Shown here piece by piece: positions 9,623 to 18,583 of a stretch of DNA of 64,000 nt. Origin of the DNA: Nonlabens tegetincola (GTDB lineage: Bacteria; Bacteroidota; Bacteroidia; Flavobacteriales; Flavobacteriaceae); the NCBI RefSeq assembly GCF_002954355.1, contig NZ_MQVV01000017.1, forward strand, positions 397,700-461,699, given 5' to 3'. The position numbers were made by a program, and so were the translations under genes. How positions within the stretch are numbered: position 1 is the first letter of the stretch; the number at the start of each line of letters is the position of its first letter. The notes below the pieces were generated by a model. It was not told the origin of the DNA and ran no database searches. It saw nothing but the letters and a program-made list of their open reading frames with translations.

Positions 9623-9630
9623 CAAAAGTA
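9623..9630 (-). promoter_or_regulatory. Putative -7 element (TACTTTTG) for the E2 gene
   Basis: TAnnTTTG match on the minus strand, 36 nt upstream of the E2 ATG; no matching -33 element is obvious. Confidence 0.4.
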
Positions 9631-9720
9631 AGCAATTAAATAGAGCGTTTAGTGTATTCACAACAAATTAAGAATTCGATAAGTATCAATTACGATATTC
9701 TCAATAAATCAAGATTAATT

Positions 9721-10809
9721 TTAAAATATTTCTATTTTTCCTTGACTGTTTTTGTCGTCACTTCCTACCGCTGTACTCCTATCCAAACTTAAAAATCTAT
9801 ACAAGAATGACCTAGGGTTATCTTTCATGTAGCGAAGGACATCTTCTATCAACAAGGAATTAATGTCCCAATATAACGCAGTATTGCTACAAGAAGTCGC
9901 AGGCAATGTATCCATAGAACACACCTCATCAAAACTAGACAACCCTTTATTAACCTGATTTGTCACCAGAATCTTTTTCTTAATTTTTGGATTAGGCTGA
10001 GTATTTTTTATAGGCTTAATGGATAAAACTTTTACTGCTATTTTAACAACCAGCTTTTCAAGTAAATTGCGTTTGAAATATTTGTCGTAAAACAATTCCA
10101 TCGCGCCGTAAAAGCGCTTTAGGTATTTTTTATCCTTTACAGTACTCTCACCTTTAAAATGAACAACGAGAGCGTCACCTAAATAATAATTTTGCAAATT
10201 ATTGGTTAATGCGGTGTATGACAGATCTATATCCTCGCCATACATAAAATATCGTTCATCAAATCCTCCTAAATCTTGGTAAACTTTCTTCCTACAAAAC
10301 ATAAAGGCTCCTACCAGGATCTCAACAGGACCTCTTGAATCTTTATCAATATCATTGAAATAATACTTGTCGTCGTGGCCTAAAAATTTTGCTCTTGCAA
10401 CTTTTGGAGTAGGTAAATGCCTTTTGCTTTCTGGTAAAAAGGTGCCTGATCCATCAATGAGTTGAGTCCCTACAACTCCTAAATTTGAGTTCGCTTTCGC
10501 GAAAGCGAGACAATTCAAAAACACATTTTCACCAACTATGGTATCGGGATTGAGAATACATAAGTAAGTACCACGAGCTTGTTTAACGGCTAGATTATTT
10601 CCTTTGGAAAAACCATAGTTTGAGCCAAAAGGTAATAAGGTTACCTGCGGATATTTTTCTCTAACCAGTTGAACACTATCGTCAGTAGAACAGTTATCAG
10701 CGACTATAATCTCACTAGAAATTTTTTGTGTAGCTCTTATGACACTATCCAAACATAAGCGTAAGAACGGTGCTGCATTATAATTGAGAATTACTACACT
10801 TAATTCCAT
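9721..10809 (-). CDS. Glycosyltransferase family 2 protein (rhamnosyltransferase-like)
   Basis: A 362-residue GT2 enzyme. It starts ELSVVILNYNAAPFLRLCLDS, with DNCSTDDSV, GFSKGNNLAVKQARG and the metal site LNPDT (about 90-94), then the acceptor motif FDERYFMYGEDIDLSYTA (about 183-200). These features place it with the WbbL-like rhamnosyltransferase or O-antigen enzymes. The C-terminal 100 residues (after about 260) are not recognisable. It begins just after the recR stop (adjacent bases), so it is translated with recR. A palindrome (10492-10507) is read in frame as AFAKA. Confidence 0.87.
   Translation of the reverse strand: MELSVVILNYNAAPFLRLCLDSVIRATQKISSEIIVADNCSTDDSVQLVREKYPQVTLLPFGSNYGFSKGNNLAVKQARGTYLCILNPDTIVGENVFLNCLAFAKANSNLGVVGTQLIDGSGTFLPESKRHLPTPKVARAKFLGHDDKYYFNDIDKDSRGPVEILVGAFMFCRKKVYQDLGGFDERYFMYGEDIDLSYTALTNNLQNYYLGDALVVHFKGESTVKDKKYLKRFYGAMELFYDKYFKRNLLEKLVVKIAVKVLSIKPIKNTQPNPKIKKKILVTNQVNKGLSSFDEVCSMDTLPATSCSNTALYWDINSLLIEDVLRYMKDNPRSFLYRFLSLDRSTAVGSDDKNSQGKIEIF
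10492..10507. repeat. Iterated palindrome copy 3 (intragenic)
   Basis: Perfect CGCTTTCGCGAAAGCG in a GT2 gene; it reads AFAKA on the minus strand. Confidence 0.9.
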
Positions 10810-11427
10810 CTAGCTTTTCATAGAGTTTTCATAGGGCACTCGATGCAATATACTGCGACCTAGGGTAACCTCATCGGCAAATTCTAACTCGTCTCCTACT
10901 GCGATACCACGTGCAATGGTTGATGTATTCACATCTAGATCTGACAGTTGTTTGTAGATATAAAAATTAGTAGTATCTCCTTCAATAGTAGGACTAAGCG
11001 CAAAAATAAGCTCCTGAATTCCTTCTTCTTTTACACGGTTAATCAAGCTAGGAATATTAAGATCTTGCGGTCCTACACCATCCATGGGGCTTATTTTACC
11101 ACCTAAAACATGATATAAACCTTTATACTGACTAGTGTTTTCTATGGCCATTACGTCGCGTATATCTTCTACCACGCAAACTAAGTTTTGATCACGATTA
11201 TGACTAATACAAATTTCACAAAGGTCGTTGTCACTTACATTGTGACACTTTTTACAAAATTTGAGGTCGTTGCGCATACTCAATAAGGATTGAGCGAGCG
11301 CATCGGTCTGTTGTTCTGGCTGTCGCATTAAGTGCAGGACTAAACGTAGTGCTGTTCTCTTACCTATTCCAGGTAATTGAGACACTTGGTTAACAGCCTC
11401 TTCTAATATTTTTGATGAGAAATTCAT
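10810..11427 (-). CDS. recR: Recombination mediator protein RecR
   Basis: A 205-residue protein of normal RecR length. RecR forms a ring with RecO that loads RecA at gaps during recombinational repair. The N-terminal helix-hairpin-helix is [13 protein letters not shown] (about 17-29), the four-Cys zinc site is [16 protein letters not shown] (about 58-73), and the TOPRIM domain starts [15 protein letters not shown] (about 82). The conserved [13 protein letters not shown] follows. It lies in a minus-strand run with the DUF1599 gene (3 nt upstream) and a GT2 gene. Confidence 0.97.
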   Translation of the reverse strand: MNFSSKILEEAVNQVSQLPGIGKRTALRLVLHLMRQPEQQTDALAQSLLSMRNDLKFCKKCHNVSDNDLCEICISHNRDQNLVCVVEDIRDVMAIENTSQYKGLYHVLGGKISPMDGVGPQDLNIPSLINRVKEEGIQELIFALSPTIEGDTTNFYIYKQLSDLDVNTSTIARGIAVGDELEFADEVTLGRSILHRVPYENSMKS

Positions 11428-11430
11428 GTA

Positions 11431-11970
11431 TTATGAGTCTCCTAAATGTATCATAGCAAACACAGAATAATTGATCATATCTTGATAATTAGCATCCAGA
11501 CCTTCAGAAACAAGGGTTTTACCTTTATTATCCTCAATTTGCTTTACTCGTAACAGTTTTTGCAGTATGAGGTCGGTAAGCGAGCTTACTCTCATATCAC
11601 GCCATGCCTCACCATAATCGTGATTTTTGTCCATCATTAATTGTTTAGTAATTGAAGCATGATGATCGTAAAGCTCTAGTGCCTGTTCCAGATTTAAGTC
11701 TGGTTGATCCACTACACCTTTGTCTAATTGCACGAGCGCCATTAATGAATAATTGATAATTCCAATAAACTCACTTTCTTGACCTTCGTCAATTTTTGAT
11801 TCGGTTAATGTTTGCAAGCCTCTTATACGTTGCGCTTTGATAAAAATTTGATCAGTAAGCGATGGAAGCCTGAGAATGCGCCACGCAGCTCCATAATCTT
11901 TCATTTTATTAGAAAACAACTCGCGACATTGTGCGATAACGGCATCGTATTGCTTACTTGTATCTGACAT
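11431..11970 (-). CDS. DUF1599 (Nmad1-type) domain protein
   Basis: A 179-residue protein with two copies of the same motif: KMKDYGAAWRILRLPSLTDQIFIKAQRI (about 22-49) and KNHDYGEAWRDMRVSSLTDLILQKLLRV (about 115-142). This internal duplication is characteristic of DUF1599, a Bacteroidota family usually placed next to folP, as here (54 nt from the divergent folP start). The family has been grouped with nucleotide-modification-associated domains, but no activity is established for this protein. Cytoplasmic; function unknown. Confidence 0.85.
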   Translation of the reverse strand: MSDTSKQYDAVIAQCRELFSNKMKDYGAAWRILRLPSLTDQIFIKAQRIRGLQTLTESKIDEGQESEFIGIINYSLMALVQLDKGVVDQPDLNLEQALELYDHHASITKQLMMDKNHDYGEAWRDMRVSSLTDLILQKLLRVKQIEDNKGKTLVSEGLDANYQDMINYSVFAMIHLGDS

Positions 11971-12024
11971 AAAGGTTTAAATTTGGTGTAAATTTAGTTT
12001 CAATTTTTCACATAACCCTATTTC

Positions 12025-12855
12025 ATGTCGACTATCAATTGTGCTGGCACACTAATCAATCTTTCAAAAGCTCATACCATGGGTATTGTAAACGTTACTC
12101 CAGACTCGTTTTATGATGGTGGTAAGCTCAAGTCTGATAAAGATGTACTCACCCAAGTGGAACGTATGCTCGATGAAGGAGCCACTTTCATTGATATAGG
12201 TGGTTACAGTTCTAGACCTGATGGGACTGATATTAGTGAGCAAGAAGAGATTAGAAGAGTTGTTCCTGTCATCGAACTTGTTGCAAAAAGCTTTAATATT
12301 AAAGGGTTGAGTTGTGACAGCTTTCGCGGAAGCGTGATTAAAAAGGCCCTACAACACGGCGCAAACCTAGTCAATGATATAAGCGCAGGACTTATTGATC
12401 AATCCATACTACCCGTGGTAGCAGAAGCACAAGTACCTTATATTATGATGCACATGCGCGGCACTCCACAAACTATGAAAACTCTTACTGAATATGATGA
12501 CCTCATTCATGAGATAAATTATTATTTTTCTGATAGAATCGCTGCAGCACGCGCGCTAGGAATCAATGATATAGTAATTGACGCTGGATTTGGTTTTGCT
12601 AAAACTAGAGAGCAAAATTTCACTTTGCTTAAAAACATGAGTTTATTGCAAGCGCACCAAGTTCCTATTCTAGCAGGAGTTTCAAGAAAATCAATGATAT
12701 ATAAAACATTGGATACAACCTCGGACAAAGCGTTAAATGGAACTACTGCCCTACACATGATTTGTTTACAACAAGGTGCTAAAATTTTGAGAGTACATGA
12801 TGTGGCGCCTGCCATGGAATGCATTAAACTATTTGAAGAACTGCAAGAAAATTAA
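12025..12855 (+). CDS. folP: Dihydropteroate synthase
   Basis: A 276-residue TIM-barrel enzyme that joins p-aminobenzoate to dihydropterin pyrophosphate in folate synthesis; it is the sulfonamide target. Motifs are MGIVNVTPDSFYDGG (about 19-33), FIDIGGYSSRPDG (about 56-68), NDISAG, MMHMRGTP, IDAGFGFAKT and the C-terminal GVSRKS. A palindrome variant (12319-12334) is read in frame as part of DSFRGSV. cdaA follows 18 nt downstream, so the two are likely one operon, an arrangement common in the phylum. Confidence 0.96.
   Translation: MSTINCAGTLINLSKAHTMGIVNVTPDSFYDGGKLKSDKDVLTQVERMLDEGATFIDIGGYSSRPDGTDISEQEEIRRVVPVIELVAKSFNIKGLSCDSFRGSVIKKALQHGANLVNDISAGLIDQSILPVVAEAQVPYIMMHMRGTPQTMKTLTEYDDLIHEINYYFSDRIAAARALGINDIVIDAGFGFAKTREQNFTLLKNMSLLQAHQVPILAGVSRKSMIYKTLDTTSDKALNGTTALHMICLQQGAKILRVHDVAPAMECIKLFEELQEN
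12319..12334. repeat. Iterated palindrome copy 4 (variant, intragenic)
   Basis: AGCTTTCGCGGAAGCG, two changes from the consensus, inside folP; it reads SFRGS in frame. Confidence 0.7.
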
Positions 12856-12873
12856 TTTCTATTTTTACAACTT

Positions 12874-13650
12874 ATGGGCCTACCTGATTTTAGAATTGTA
12901 GATTTAATTGATATTGTATTATTTGCCTTTTTGGTTTACTACATATACCGGTTAGTTAAAGGAACTGCTGCAATCAATATTTTCATCGGGATCATTATCT
13001 TTTTGGTGATTTATCAAATCACGGTTACTCTTGAAATGAAGCTTTTAGGGTTAACACTAGGTGCCTTTGTAGGTGCTGGTTTTATTGCCCTAGTTGTAGT
13101 TTTTCAACAAGAAATCAGGCGTTTCTTATTGATGATAGGAACAACAAACTTCACTAGTAGAAAAAAGTTGCTACGCCAATTGAAGTTTTTTAGAGAAGAT
13201 TCGACAGCACAACATCATGTTGTAGATGAAATTGTAAGCGCCTGTTTTACATTAAGTAAAACCAAAACAGGCGCGCTTATCGCTATTAAACGGGACGTTT
13301 CTATGGATTTTGCAAAAAACACAGGAGACAATATGGACATTCTTGTCAATGCTCCAATACTACGTAGTATCTTTTATAAAAACAGTCCCTTACATGATGG
13401 CGCCGTGATTGTAGAGGATAATAAAATCACTGCCACTAGAGCCATTTTACCGGTAAGCAATAGTAAACAAATACCAAGTAGATTTGGCCTTAGACATAGA
13501 GCAGCTCTAGGTATTACTGAAAGGACAAATGCTATAGCGGTTATTGTAAGTGAAGAAACAGGCCAAGTATCTCTAGCTCATGAAGAAGAATTAGAAACGT
13601 TTCAAGACGAGAATAAACTCGCTGAAAAAATGAAGACTTTATTATCCTAA
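12874..13650 (+). CDS. cdaA: Diadenylate cyclase CdaA
   Basis: A 258-residue membrane-anchored enzyme that makes cyclic di-AMP from two ATP. Three hydrophobic helices occupy about residues 8-85, and the DAC domain follows from about 110. Both signature motifs are intact: LHDGAVIV (DGA, about 171-178) and SRFGLRHRAALG (RHR, about 200-211). It sits directly after folP and before two DUF3667 membrane proteins, the first of which starts 3 nt after the stop. No CdaR-like regulator or c-di-AMP phosphodiesterase is nearby. Confidence 0.95.
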   Translation: MGLPDFRIVDLIDIVLFAFLVYYIYRLVKGTAAINIFIGIIIFLVIYQITVTLEMKLLGLTLGAFVGAGFIALVVVFQQEIRRFLLMIGTTNFTSRKKLLRQLKFFREDSTAQHHVVDEIVSACFTLSKTKTGALIAIKRDVSMDFAKNTGDNMDILVNAPILRSIFYKNSPLHDGAVIVEDNKITATRAILPVSNSKQIPSRFGLRHRAALGITERTNAIAVIVSEETGQVSLAHEEELETFQDENKLAEKMKTLLS

Positions 13651-13653
13651 TTT

Positions 13654-14436
13654 ATGGAACGCAGCTGTAGAAATTGCAATCAAATGCTATATCATGGACA
13701 TGATTACTGTCCAAAATGTGGCTCAAAATGGATTACAAAACGGCTTACCATAAATACGATTACCAGAGAATTTTTTGATCGATACCTGGGTACTGACAAT
13801 GTATTAATATCAACTTTCAAAGCTCTTATACTTCAACCAGAAATTGTAATTGACAACTACATAAGAGGTCAACGTAAAAGATTTGTAAATCCCATAAATT
13901 GGTACTTAATAAGTCTTACACTCATCGGTCTTCAAATGTTTATTCTTAAGAACTTTTTCCCTGAATTATTAAACCTAGTCGATATAAGTGAAACGAACAA
14001 ACTCGAGTTATTCAACTATTTCTATGACTATTTGGGTGCGTTAACTTCTTTATTCTTGCCTTTATACGCGTTTACTGGCTGGCTTGTATTTCTTGATATA
14101 CGTAAGTATAATTTTGTAGAACATCTTATATTATTTGTATATGCTTTTGGGCTACTCAATATGGTTACTGTAATTTTTACACCTTTAATGATTGTACTTG
14201 ATATTAGCTATGGAGCAACATCCATCCCAATATCTCTTATTAGCGTCATTCAAATAGGCTGGTATTACAAAAGAATTTTCAAATTAAGTTTAGGACAAAC
14301 GGTACTCAAAGCTATTCTATCGAGTATCATCTTTAGTACACTTCAAATAATATTTATCATTATTACAGCGGTTTTTGTTCTAGGCGGCATCTATTTGATC
14401 AATCCAGAATACTTAAAAGCATTTAAAACAAATTAA
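13654..14436 (+). CDS. DUF3667 membrane protein with N-terminal zinc ribbon
   Basis: A 260-residue protein starting with a zinc-ribbon-like pattern (CRNCNQMLYHGHDYCPKCGSKW, shown here only as two CxxC pairs about residues 5-21), then FFDRYLGTDN and a motif FVNPINWYLISLTL that opens the membrane region. Four to five hydrophobic segments follow. This matches DUF3667, a family confined largely to Bacteroidota with no known role. It overlaps the next, paralogous gene by one base (TAATG) and follows cdaA by 3 nt, so all three should be co-expressed. Confidence 0.85.
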   Translation: MERSCRNCNQMLYHGHDYCPKCGSKWITKRLTINTITREFFDRYLGTDNVLISTFKALILQPEIVIDNYIRGQRKRFVNPINWYLISLTLIGLQMFILKNFFPELLNLVDISETNKLELFNYFYDYLGALTSLFLPLYAFTGWLVFLDIRKYNFVEHLILFVYAFGLLNMVTVIFTPLMIVLDISYGATSIPISLISVIQIGWYYKRIFKLSLGQTVLKAILSSIIFSTLQIIFIIITAVFVLGGIYLINPEYLKAFKTN

Positions 14437-15248
14437 TGGAACGAGTTTGTAAAAATTGTAACCACATCTTCTACGAGAAGCACAACTATTGCTCTAATTG
14501 TGGTTCAAAATGGATTGAAAACAGAATCACGATGCGCAATGTAGCAGCTGATTTTGGCGATATGTATTTAGGGATAGACACAAAATTTGTGAGAACTTTT
14601 TTAGATATGTTTACCAAACCTCGTGATGTCATCAATGGATACATTAAGGGACGTCGCATGAATTATGTAGACGCTATCAGGTATTTATTTATAAGCTTGT
14701 TTTTCACTGGAATTACGGTATTTGTAATGAAACATACCGAAATAGAATTTTTAAATACGAGCGATTTAATTGATATGTACAAAAGAATGGGCATTCCTGA
14801 AAAAGACGCGATAACTCAGGCAAATGCTTTTTCTCAATCTACCGAGTTTACTCAAAACTACATGTCTATAATAGTCTTGTTATCAATACCTATATATGCT
14901 CTTTGGGGTAGAATAACATTTTGGGGAAAGAAGAAATACAATTATACCGAACAGCTGGTCATTCAAATGTATTCCTATAGTCAATATGCTATTGCTACTA
15001 CACCTATTGCTATAGCTATTTTAGTGCTTGCACCAGATTATTATGGAGTATACACAATATTTACCTTGCTCACGCTCTTTTTGTACAACGTTTATGTGTA
15101 TCAACAACTTTTTAAACTAGATCTGGCCCAAACGGTAATGAGAAGTTTACTATTCTTTGTAGTAGCTATAGTTTCTTATATAGGTCTTATTATACTTGTT
15201 GTTCTAGCGATGATTATAGGAATGATTGTATTTAAATTCCTGATTTAG
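14436..15248 (+). CDS. DUF3667-like membrane protein, tandem paralog
   Basis: A 270-residue paralog of the preceding protein: the same two CxxC pairs (CKNCNHIFY and CSNCGSKW), the same spacing to YLGID and the same YVDAIRYLFISLFF entry to the membrane domain, with four or five hydrophobic helices. The protein sequence is clearly diverged, so the duplication is old. It ends 4 nt inside the convergent ABC transporter gene. Function unknown; location suggests a link with the CdaA membrane enzyme but this is only context. Confidence 0.82.
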   Translation: MERVCKNCNHIFYEKHNYCSNCGSKWIENRITMRNVAADFGDMYLGIDTKFVRTFLDMFTKPRDVINGYIKGRRMNYVDAIRYLFISLFFTGITVFVMKHTEIEFLNTSDLIDMYKRMGIPEKDAITQANAFSQSTEFTQNYMSIIVLLSIPIYALWGRITFWGKKKYNYTEQLVIQMYSYSQYAIATTPIAIAILVLAPDYYGVYTIFTLLTLFLYNVYVYQQLFKLDLAQTVMRSLLFFVVAIVSYIGLIILVVLAMIIGMIVFKFLI

Positions 15249-17020
15249 GCTACTTCTTGCTGTAAAAATTGAACCTCGTATAAATTGCGGTAATAGCCAT
15301 TTTCTTTTTGCAGCAATTCTTTATGTGAACCTATCTCGACTATTTCACCAGCATCCATTACAATTATTTTATCTGCTTTTTTAATAGTAGCCAATCGGTG
15401 CGCAATTACTATGGACGTGCGTCCTTTGGTAATAATGTCTGTGGCATCTTGAATTAATTGTTCACTATAAGCATCAACAGAACTTGTAGCTTCGTCTAGA
15501 ACTAAAATACTAGGCTTACTCACGTAGGCTCTCAAAAAGGCGATTAATTGACGTTGACCAGAACTTAACATAACGCCACGCTCCTTTACATTGTACTGAT
15601 AACCATTAGGCAAAGACATAATAAAGTCATGAACTCCAATTTTTTTAGCAGCTTCAATTACGTCTTCTTCTGTGATGGATGGATCTTGCAGTGTAATATT
15701 GTTAAAAATAGTATCGGCAAAGAGAAAAACGTCTTGTAAAACAACTGCAATTTGTGACCGCAATGAGTGTAGTTGGTACGCTTTCGCGGAAGCGGAATCA
15801 ATCTTAATCACACCACTGTTAATTTCATAAAATCTCGATAACAAATTGATGATTGTGGATTTACCAGCACCTGTCGCTCCTACTATAGCTACTGTCTCGC
15901 CTGGATTAACTGTGAATGACAAATTCTTTATAACTGGTTCATTTTCTACATAACCGAAATTCACATTCTCAAATTCAATAGCACCTTTAAGATTTTCTGC
16001 CAGCATGGTACCTTCGTCTTCAATCTTAGAATCGGTATCAATTATGGTAAACACACGATTTGCTGCCACCATTCCCATTTGTAAGGTATTGAATTTATCG
16101 GCTATCTGCCTCAAAGGTCTAAATAGTTTTTGAGATAAATCTATGAACATAACAATGGTACCTATTTCTACTAAAAGAGAACCTTGGTCCAAATTAACCA
16201 CAAATCCTATGTAAACGATAAGAGCAATAGTAATACTTGAGGCCATTTCGGCAATTGGGAAAAAGATAGAGTTGTACCATACGGTGCGTACCCATGCGTT
16301 GCGATGCTTGTTATTGATTTCCTTAAAACGTTCGTATTCTATTTTTTCGCGATTGAAGATTTGAACAATTTTCATACCGGTCACCCTTTCTTGAACAAAA
16401 CTATTAAGATTACTAACCTGAGTACGCACCTCTTCAAACGCCTTTTTCATAGCTTTTTGAAATACTCGTGTGGCATACAAAATAAAGGGCATCACTATTA
16501 ATGCCACTAGGGTTAATCGCCAACTATAAAAGAACATAAAACCTAAGACAACAACCATCTTAAGTAGATCGGATATCATCACAAATAAACCTTGTGAAAA
16601 TATACTTGCAATGGTTTCAATATCACTTACTGCACGTGTTACTAATTTTCCAACTGCACTAGTATCAAAATATTTCATTTTGAAACCCATCATGTGGTCA
16701 AAAAGCTTCAAACGTAAATCTCTAATAACCTGCTGGCCCAACCAGTTTGCATAAAATATAAAACTGAGCTGCAACAACACCTCTATCATTAAAGCACCTA
16801 TCATCATTGCGAGCACAGTGGTAAAACCTTCATACTCCTTTGGAACTATGTGCTCGTCGATAGCCACCTTGAACAAATAAGGCATAGCGATTGAAACTGC
16901 TGCAAGTAAAATTGCGCTCAAGGCTACAAAGTAATACGTAAAACGATAAGGTTTTGTATAGGCTAGTATGCGTTTAAATAAACGCAGGCTAAATGCATTT
17001 CCTGTTGTTTTATCTGCCAT
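15245..17020 (-). CDS. ABC exporter, fused membrane and ATPase domains (MsbA-like)
   Basis: A 591-residue half-transporter. Residues about 1-320 are the six-helix membrane domain (type I exporter fold) and 345-580 the ATPase domain. Walker A is VGATGAGKST, the Q-loop VVLQDVFLF, Walker B ILVLDEATSSVD and the switch IVIAHRLATI. The signature reads LSSGQRQL, with Ser in place of the first Gly of LSGGQ, a substitution occurring in this exporter subgroup. It probably works as a homodimer exporting lipid or drug-like molecules; the substrate cannot be told. A palindrome variant (15779-15794) encodes ASAKA in the ATPase domain. Confidence 0.9.
   Translation of the reverse strand: MADKTTGNAFSLRLFKRILAYTKPYRFTYYFVALSAILLAAVSIAMPYLFKVAIDEHIVPKEYEGFTTVLAMMIGALMIEVLLQLSFIFYANWLGQQVIRDLRLKLFDHMMGFKMKYFDTSAVGKLVTRAVSDIETIASIFSQGLFVMISDLLKMVVVLGFMFFYSWRLTLVALIVMPFILYATRVFQKAMKKAFEEVRTQVSNLNSFVQERVTGMKIVQIFNREKIEYERFKEINNKHRNAWVRTVWYNSIFFPIAEMASSITIALIVYIGFVVNLDQGSLLVEIGTIVMFIDLSQKLFRPLRQIADKFNTLQMGMVAANRVFTIIDTDSKIEDEGTMLAENLKGAIEFENVNFGYVENEPVIKNLSFTVNPGETVAIVGATGAGKSTIINLLSRFYEINSGVIKIDSASAKAYQLHSLRSQIAVVLQDVFLFADTIFNNITLQDPSITEEDVIEAAKKIGVHDFIMSLPNGYQYNVKERGVMLSSGQRQLIAFLRAYVSKPSILVLDEATSSVDAYSEQLIQDATDIITKGRTSIVIAHRLATIKKADKIIVMDAGEIVEIGSHKELLQKENGYYRNLYEVQFLQQEVA
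15779..15794. repeat. Iterated palindrome copy 5 (variant, intragenic)
   Basis: CGCTTTCGCGGAAGCG, one change from the consensus, within the ABC exporter gene; it reads ASAKA on the minus strand. Confidence 0.8.
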
Positions 17021-17121
17021 ATGATTATAGCTTCTTTAAAGCTTCAAATTTTATTTTTTAAAAGTAAGACAATAACCCTTTTAAGCGCTGATTATTCTAT
17101 CGATTTTAACGATATCACAAT

Positions 17122-17883
17122 TTAATCTTCTATTTTGAAAATATGATCAGGATAATGAACCCTGCTCAGGTAAAGTCCTTGGGCTGGTGCACTAGGACCT
17201 GCCATGCATCTGTTTTTCGATTTAAGAACCTCGTGCAAATATTCAACCGACATTTTATCATATCCTATTTCCAATAAGGTTCCTACAATAGCTCTTACCA
17301 TATTTCTCAAAAATCGGTTAGCTTTAATATGAAAAATGACATGGTATTTTTGATGCTCAAATGATACATTCATTAAATCACACAAATACGTGTGTACGTC
17401 ACTGTTTGACCTAGAGAAGCATTCAAAATCGTTATACTCTAGTAACAATTGAGCTGCTTTATCCATTTTATTAAAATCAGGCAATCTATATAAAATGTGT
17501 GAGTTGTGATTGAAAAAAGGATCTGGTCTTAAGTGAAAATGATACTCATAACTGCGTGCAGTAGCATCAAACCTTGCATGAGCTGTTTCATTCACATTAA
17601 CAACAGTAAAGACCGATATATCATCTGGTAACCATCTATTTAGTTTATAAACGATATTATCCAATTTGTTAGGATCATCTAGTTCAAAATGCGCAAACAT
17701 TTGTTTTGCATGAACACCAGCATCAGTTCTACCAGCACCTACAAGTGATATAGACTCACGTAACAGCAGCTGCATACCTTCTTCCAGTTTTTCTTGAACG
17801 GTAATAGCATCTGGCTGTCGTTGCCAGCCGTGATAATTTGTTCCATTATAGGCAAATTCTATAAAAAATCGATTCGATTTCAT
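17122..17883 (-). CDS. truA: tRNA pseudouridine(38-40) synthase TruA
   Basis: A 253-residue protein of the TruA family, which converts uridines 38-40 of the tRNA anticodon stem to pseudouridine. The start region is FFIEFAYNGTNYHGWQRQP; the catalytic Asp is in LVGAGRTDAGVHAKQM (about 47-62). RFDATARSYEYHF and FLRNMVRAIVGTLLEIG (about 188-204) are also typical. A TATCTTTG -7-like element (17888-17895, minus strand) is 4 nt from the ATG. It diverges from the phosphodiesterase gene at 17966. Confidence 0.96.
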   Translation of the reverse strand: MKSNRFFIEFAYNGTNYHGWQRQPDAITVQEKLEEGMQLLLRESISLVGAGRTDAGVHAKQMFAHFELDDPNKLDNIVYKLNRWLPDDISVFTVVNVNETAHARFDATARSYEYHFHLRPDPFFNHNSHILYRLPDFNKMDKAAQLLLEYNDFECFSRSNSDVHTYLCDLMNVSFEHQKYHVIFHIKANRFLRNMVRAIVGTLLEIGYDKMSVEYLHEVLKSKNRCMAGPSAPAQGLYLSRVHYPDHIFKIED

Positions 17884-17887
17884 ACTG

Positions 17888-17895
17888 CAAAGATA
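17888..17895 (-). promoter_or_regulatory. Putative -7 element (TATCTTTG) for truA
   Basis: TAnnTTTG match on the minus strand, 4 nt before the truA ATG. If used, the transcript would be essentially leaderless. Confidence 0.4.
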
Positions 17896-17941
17896 AGCGG
17901 CTGTTTGAGGAAAACAGGTAACTATTGACTGCTTTACTCCT

Positions 17942-17949
17942 TACTTTTG
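17942..17949 (+). promoter_or_regulatory. Putative -7 element (TACTTTTG) for the phosphodiesterase gene
   Basis: TAnnTTTG match 16 nt before the ATG at 17966. A TTG at 17925-17927 is a possible but closely spaced (14 nt) -33 element. Confidence 0.45.
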
Positions 17950-17965
17950 CGATAAAGTAAATTTC

Positions 17966-18454
17966 ATGAAAATCCTATTACTTTCTGACACACACAGCCA
18001 TATCGATGATTTCATACTAAAATATGCGCTCGAGGCAGATGAAATATGGCACGCAGGAGACATTGGTGATTTAACGGTGACCGATCAGTTGTCTCAAATA
18101 AAACCACTTAAGGCTGTGTATGGTAATATTGACGATGACAAAGCGCGATTACAATTTCCAGAACACTTACGGTTTAATTGCGGTGGTATGGACGTATGGA
18201 TTACTCATATAGGTGGATATCCAGGTCGTTACAATATGCGAGTAAAAGAGCAGATATATCATAATCCACCAGATATTTTTATCTGTGGTCACAGTCATAT
18301 TCTTAAAGTTATGATGGACAAAAAGATCAATTGCCTGCACATGAATCCTGGCGCTGTAGGTATTCATGGGTTTCATAAAAAACGAACAATGTTACGATTT
18401 GAAATTAATGCTGGTAAGATTAGTAATCTTGAGGTTATTGAGAAGGACAGGTAA
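17966..18454 (+). CDS. YfcE/MJ0936-family metallophosphoesterase
   Basis: A 162-residue single-domain calcineurin-like phosphodiesterase. All metal-binding motifs are present in order: SDTHSHID (about 7-14), WHAGDIGD (about 29-36), YGNIDDD (about 52-58), WITHIGG (about 77-83) and CGHSH (about 110-114). The compact size and motif spacing match the YfcE/MJ0936 family, which hydrolyses phosphodiesters in vitro; the physiological substrate is unknown. Cytoplasmic. It shares an 82-bp divergent promoter region with truA. Confidence 0.9.
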   Translation: MKILLLSDTHSHIDDFILKYALEADEIWHAGDIGDLTVTDQLSQIKPLKAVYGNIDDDKARLQFPEHLRFNCGGMDVWITHIGGYPGRYNMRVKEQIYHNPPDIFICGHSHILKVMMDKKINCLHMNPGAVGIHGFHKKRTMLRFEINAGKISNLEVIEKDR

Positions 18455-18486
18455 ATCGTTCTAGATGAATCGTGATTTTTCTATTA

Positions 18487-18502
18487 CGCTTTCGCGAAAG
18501 CG
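18487..18502. repeat. Iterated palindrome copy 6 (intergenic)
   Basis: Perfect CGCTTTCGCGAAAGCG between the phosphodiesterase stop and the terminator hairpin. No T-tract follows, so it is not itself a terminator. Confidence 0.9.
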
Positions 18503-18523
18503 AGCTTTAAACTATTATAAAAC

Positions 18524-18558
18524 AAAAAACCTGCAAGGTGGCGCCTCGCAGGTTTTTT
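18524..18558. terminator. Bidirectional rho-independent terminator
   Basis: Between convergent genes: AAAAAACCTGC pairs with GCAGGTTTTTT, and the loop contains a further inverted repeat (AGG..GGCGCC..CCT). Runs of A and T on either side allow use in both directions. Confidence 0.85.
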
Positions 18559-18583
18559 CACTAATATCACTAAGATAAAATCG

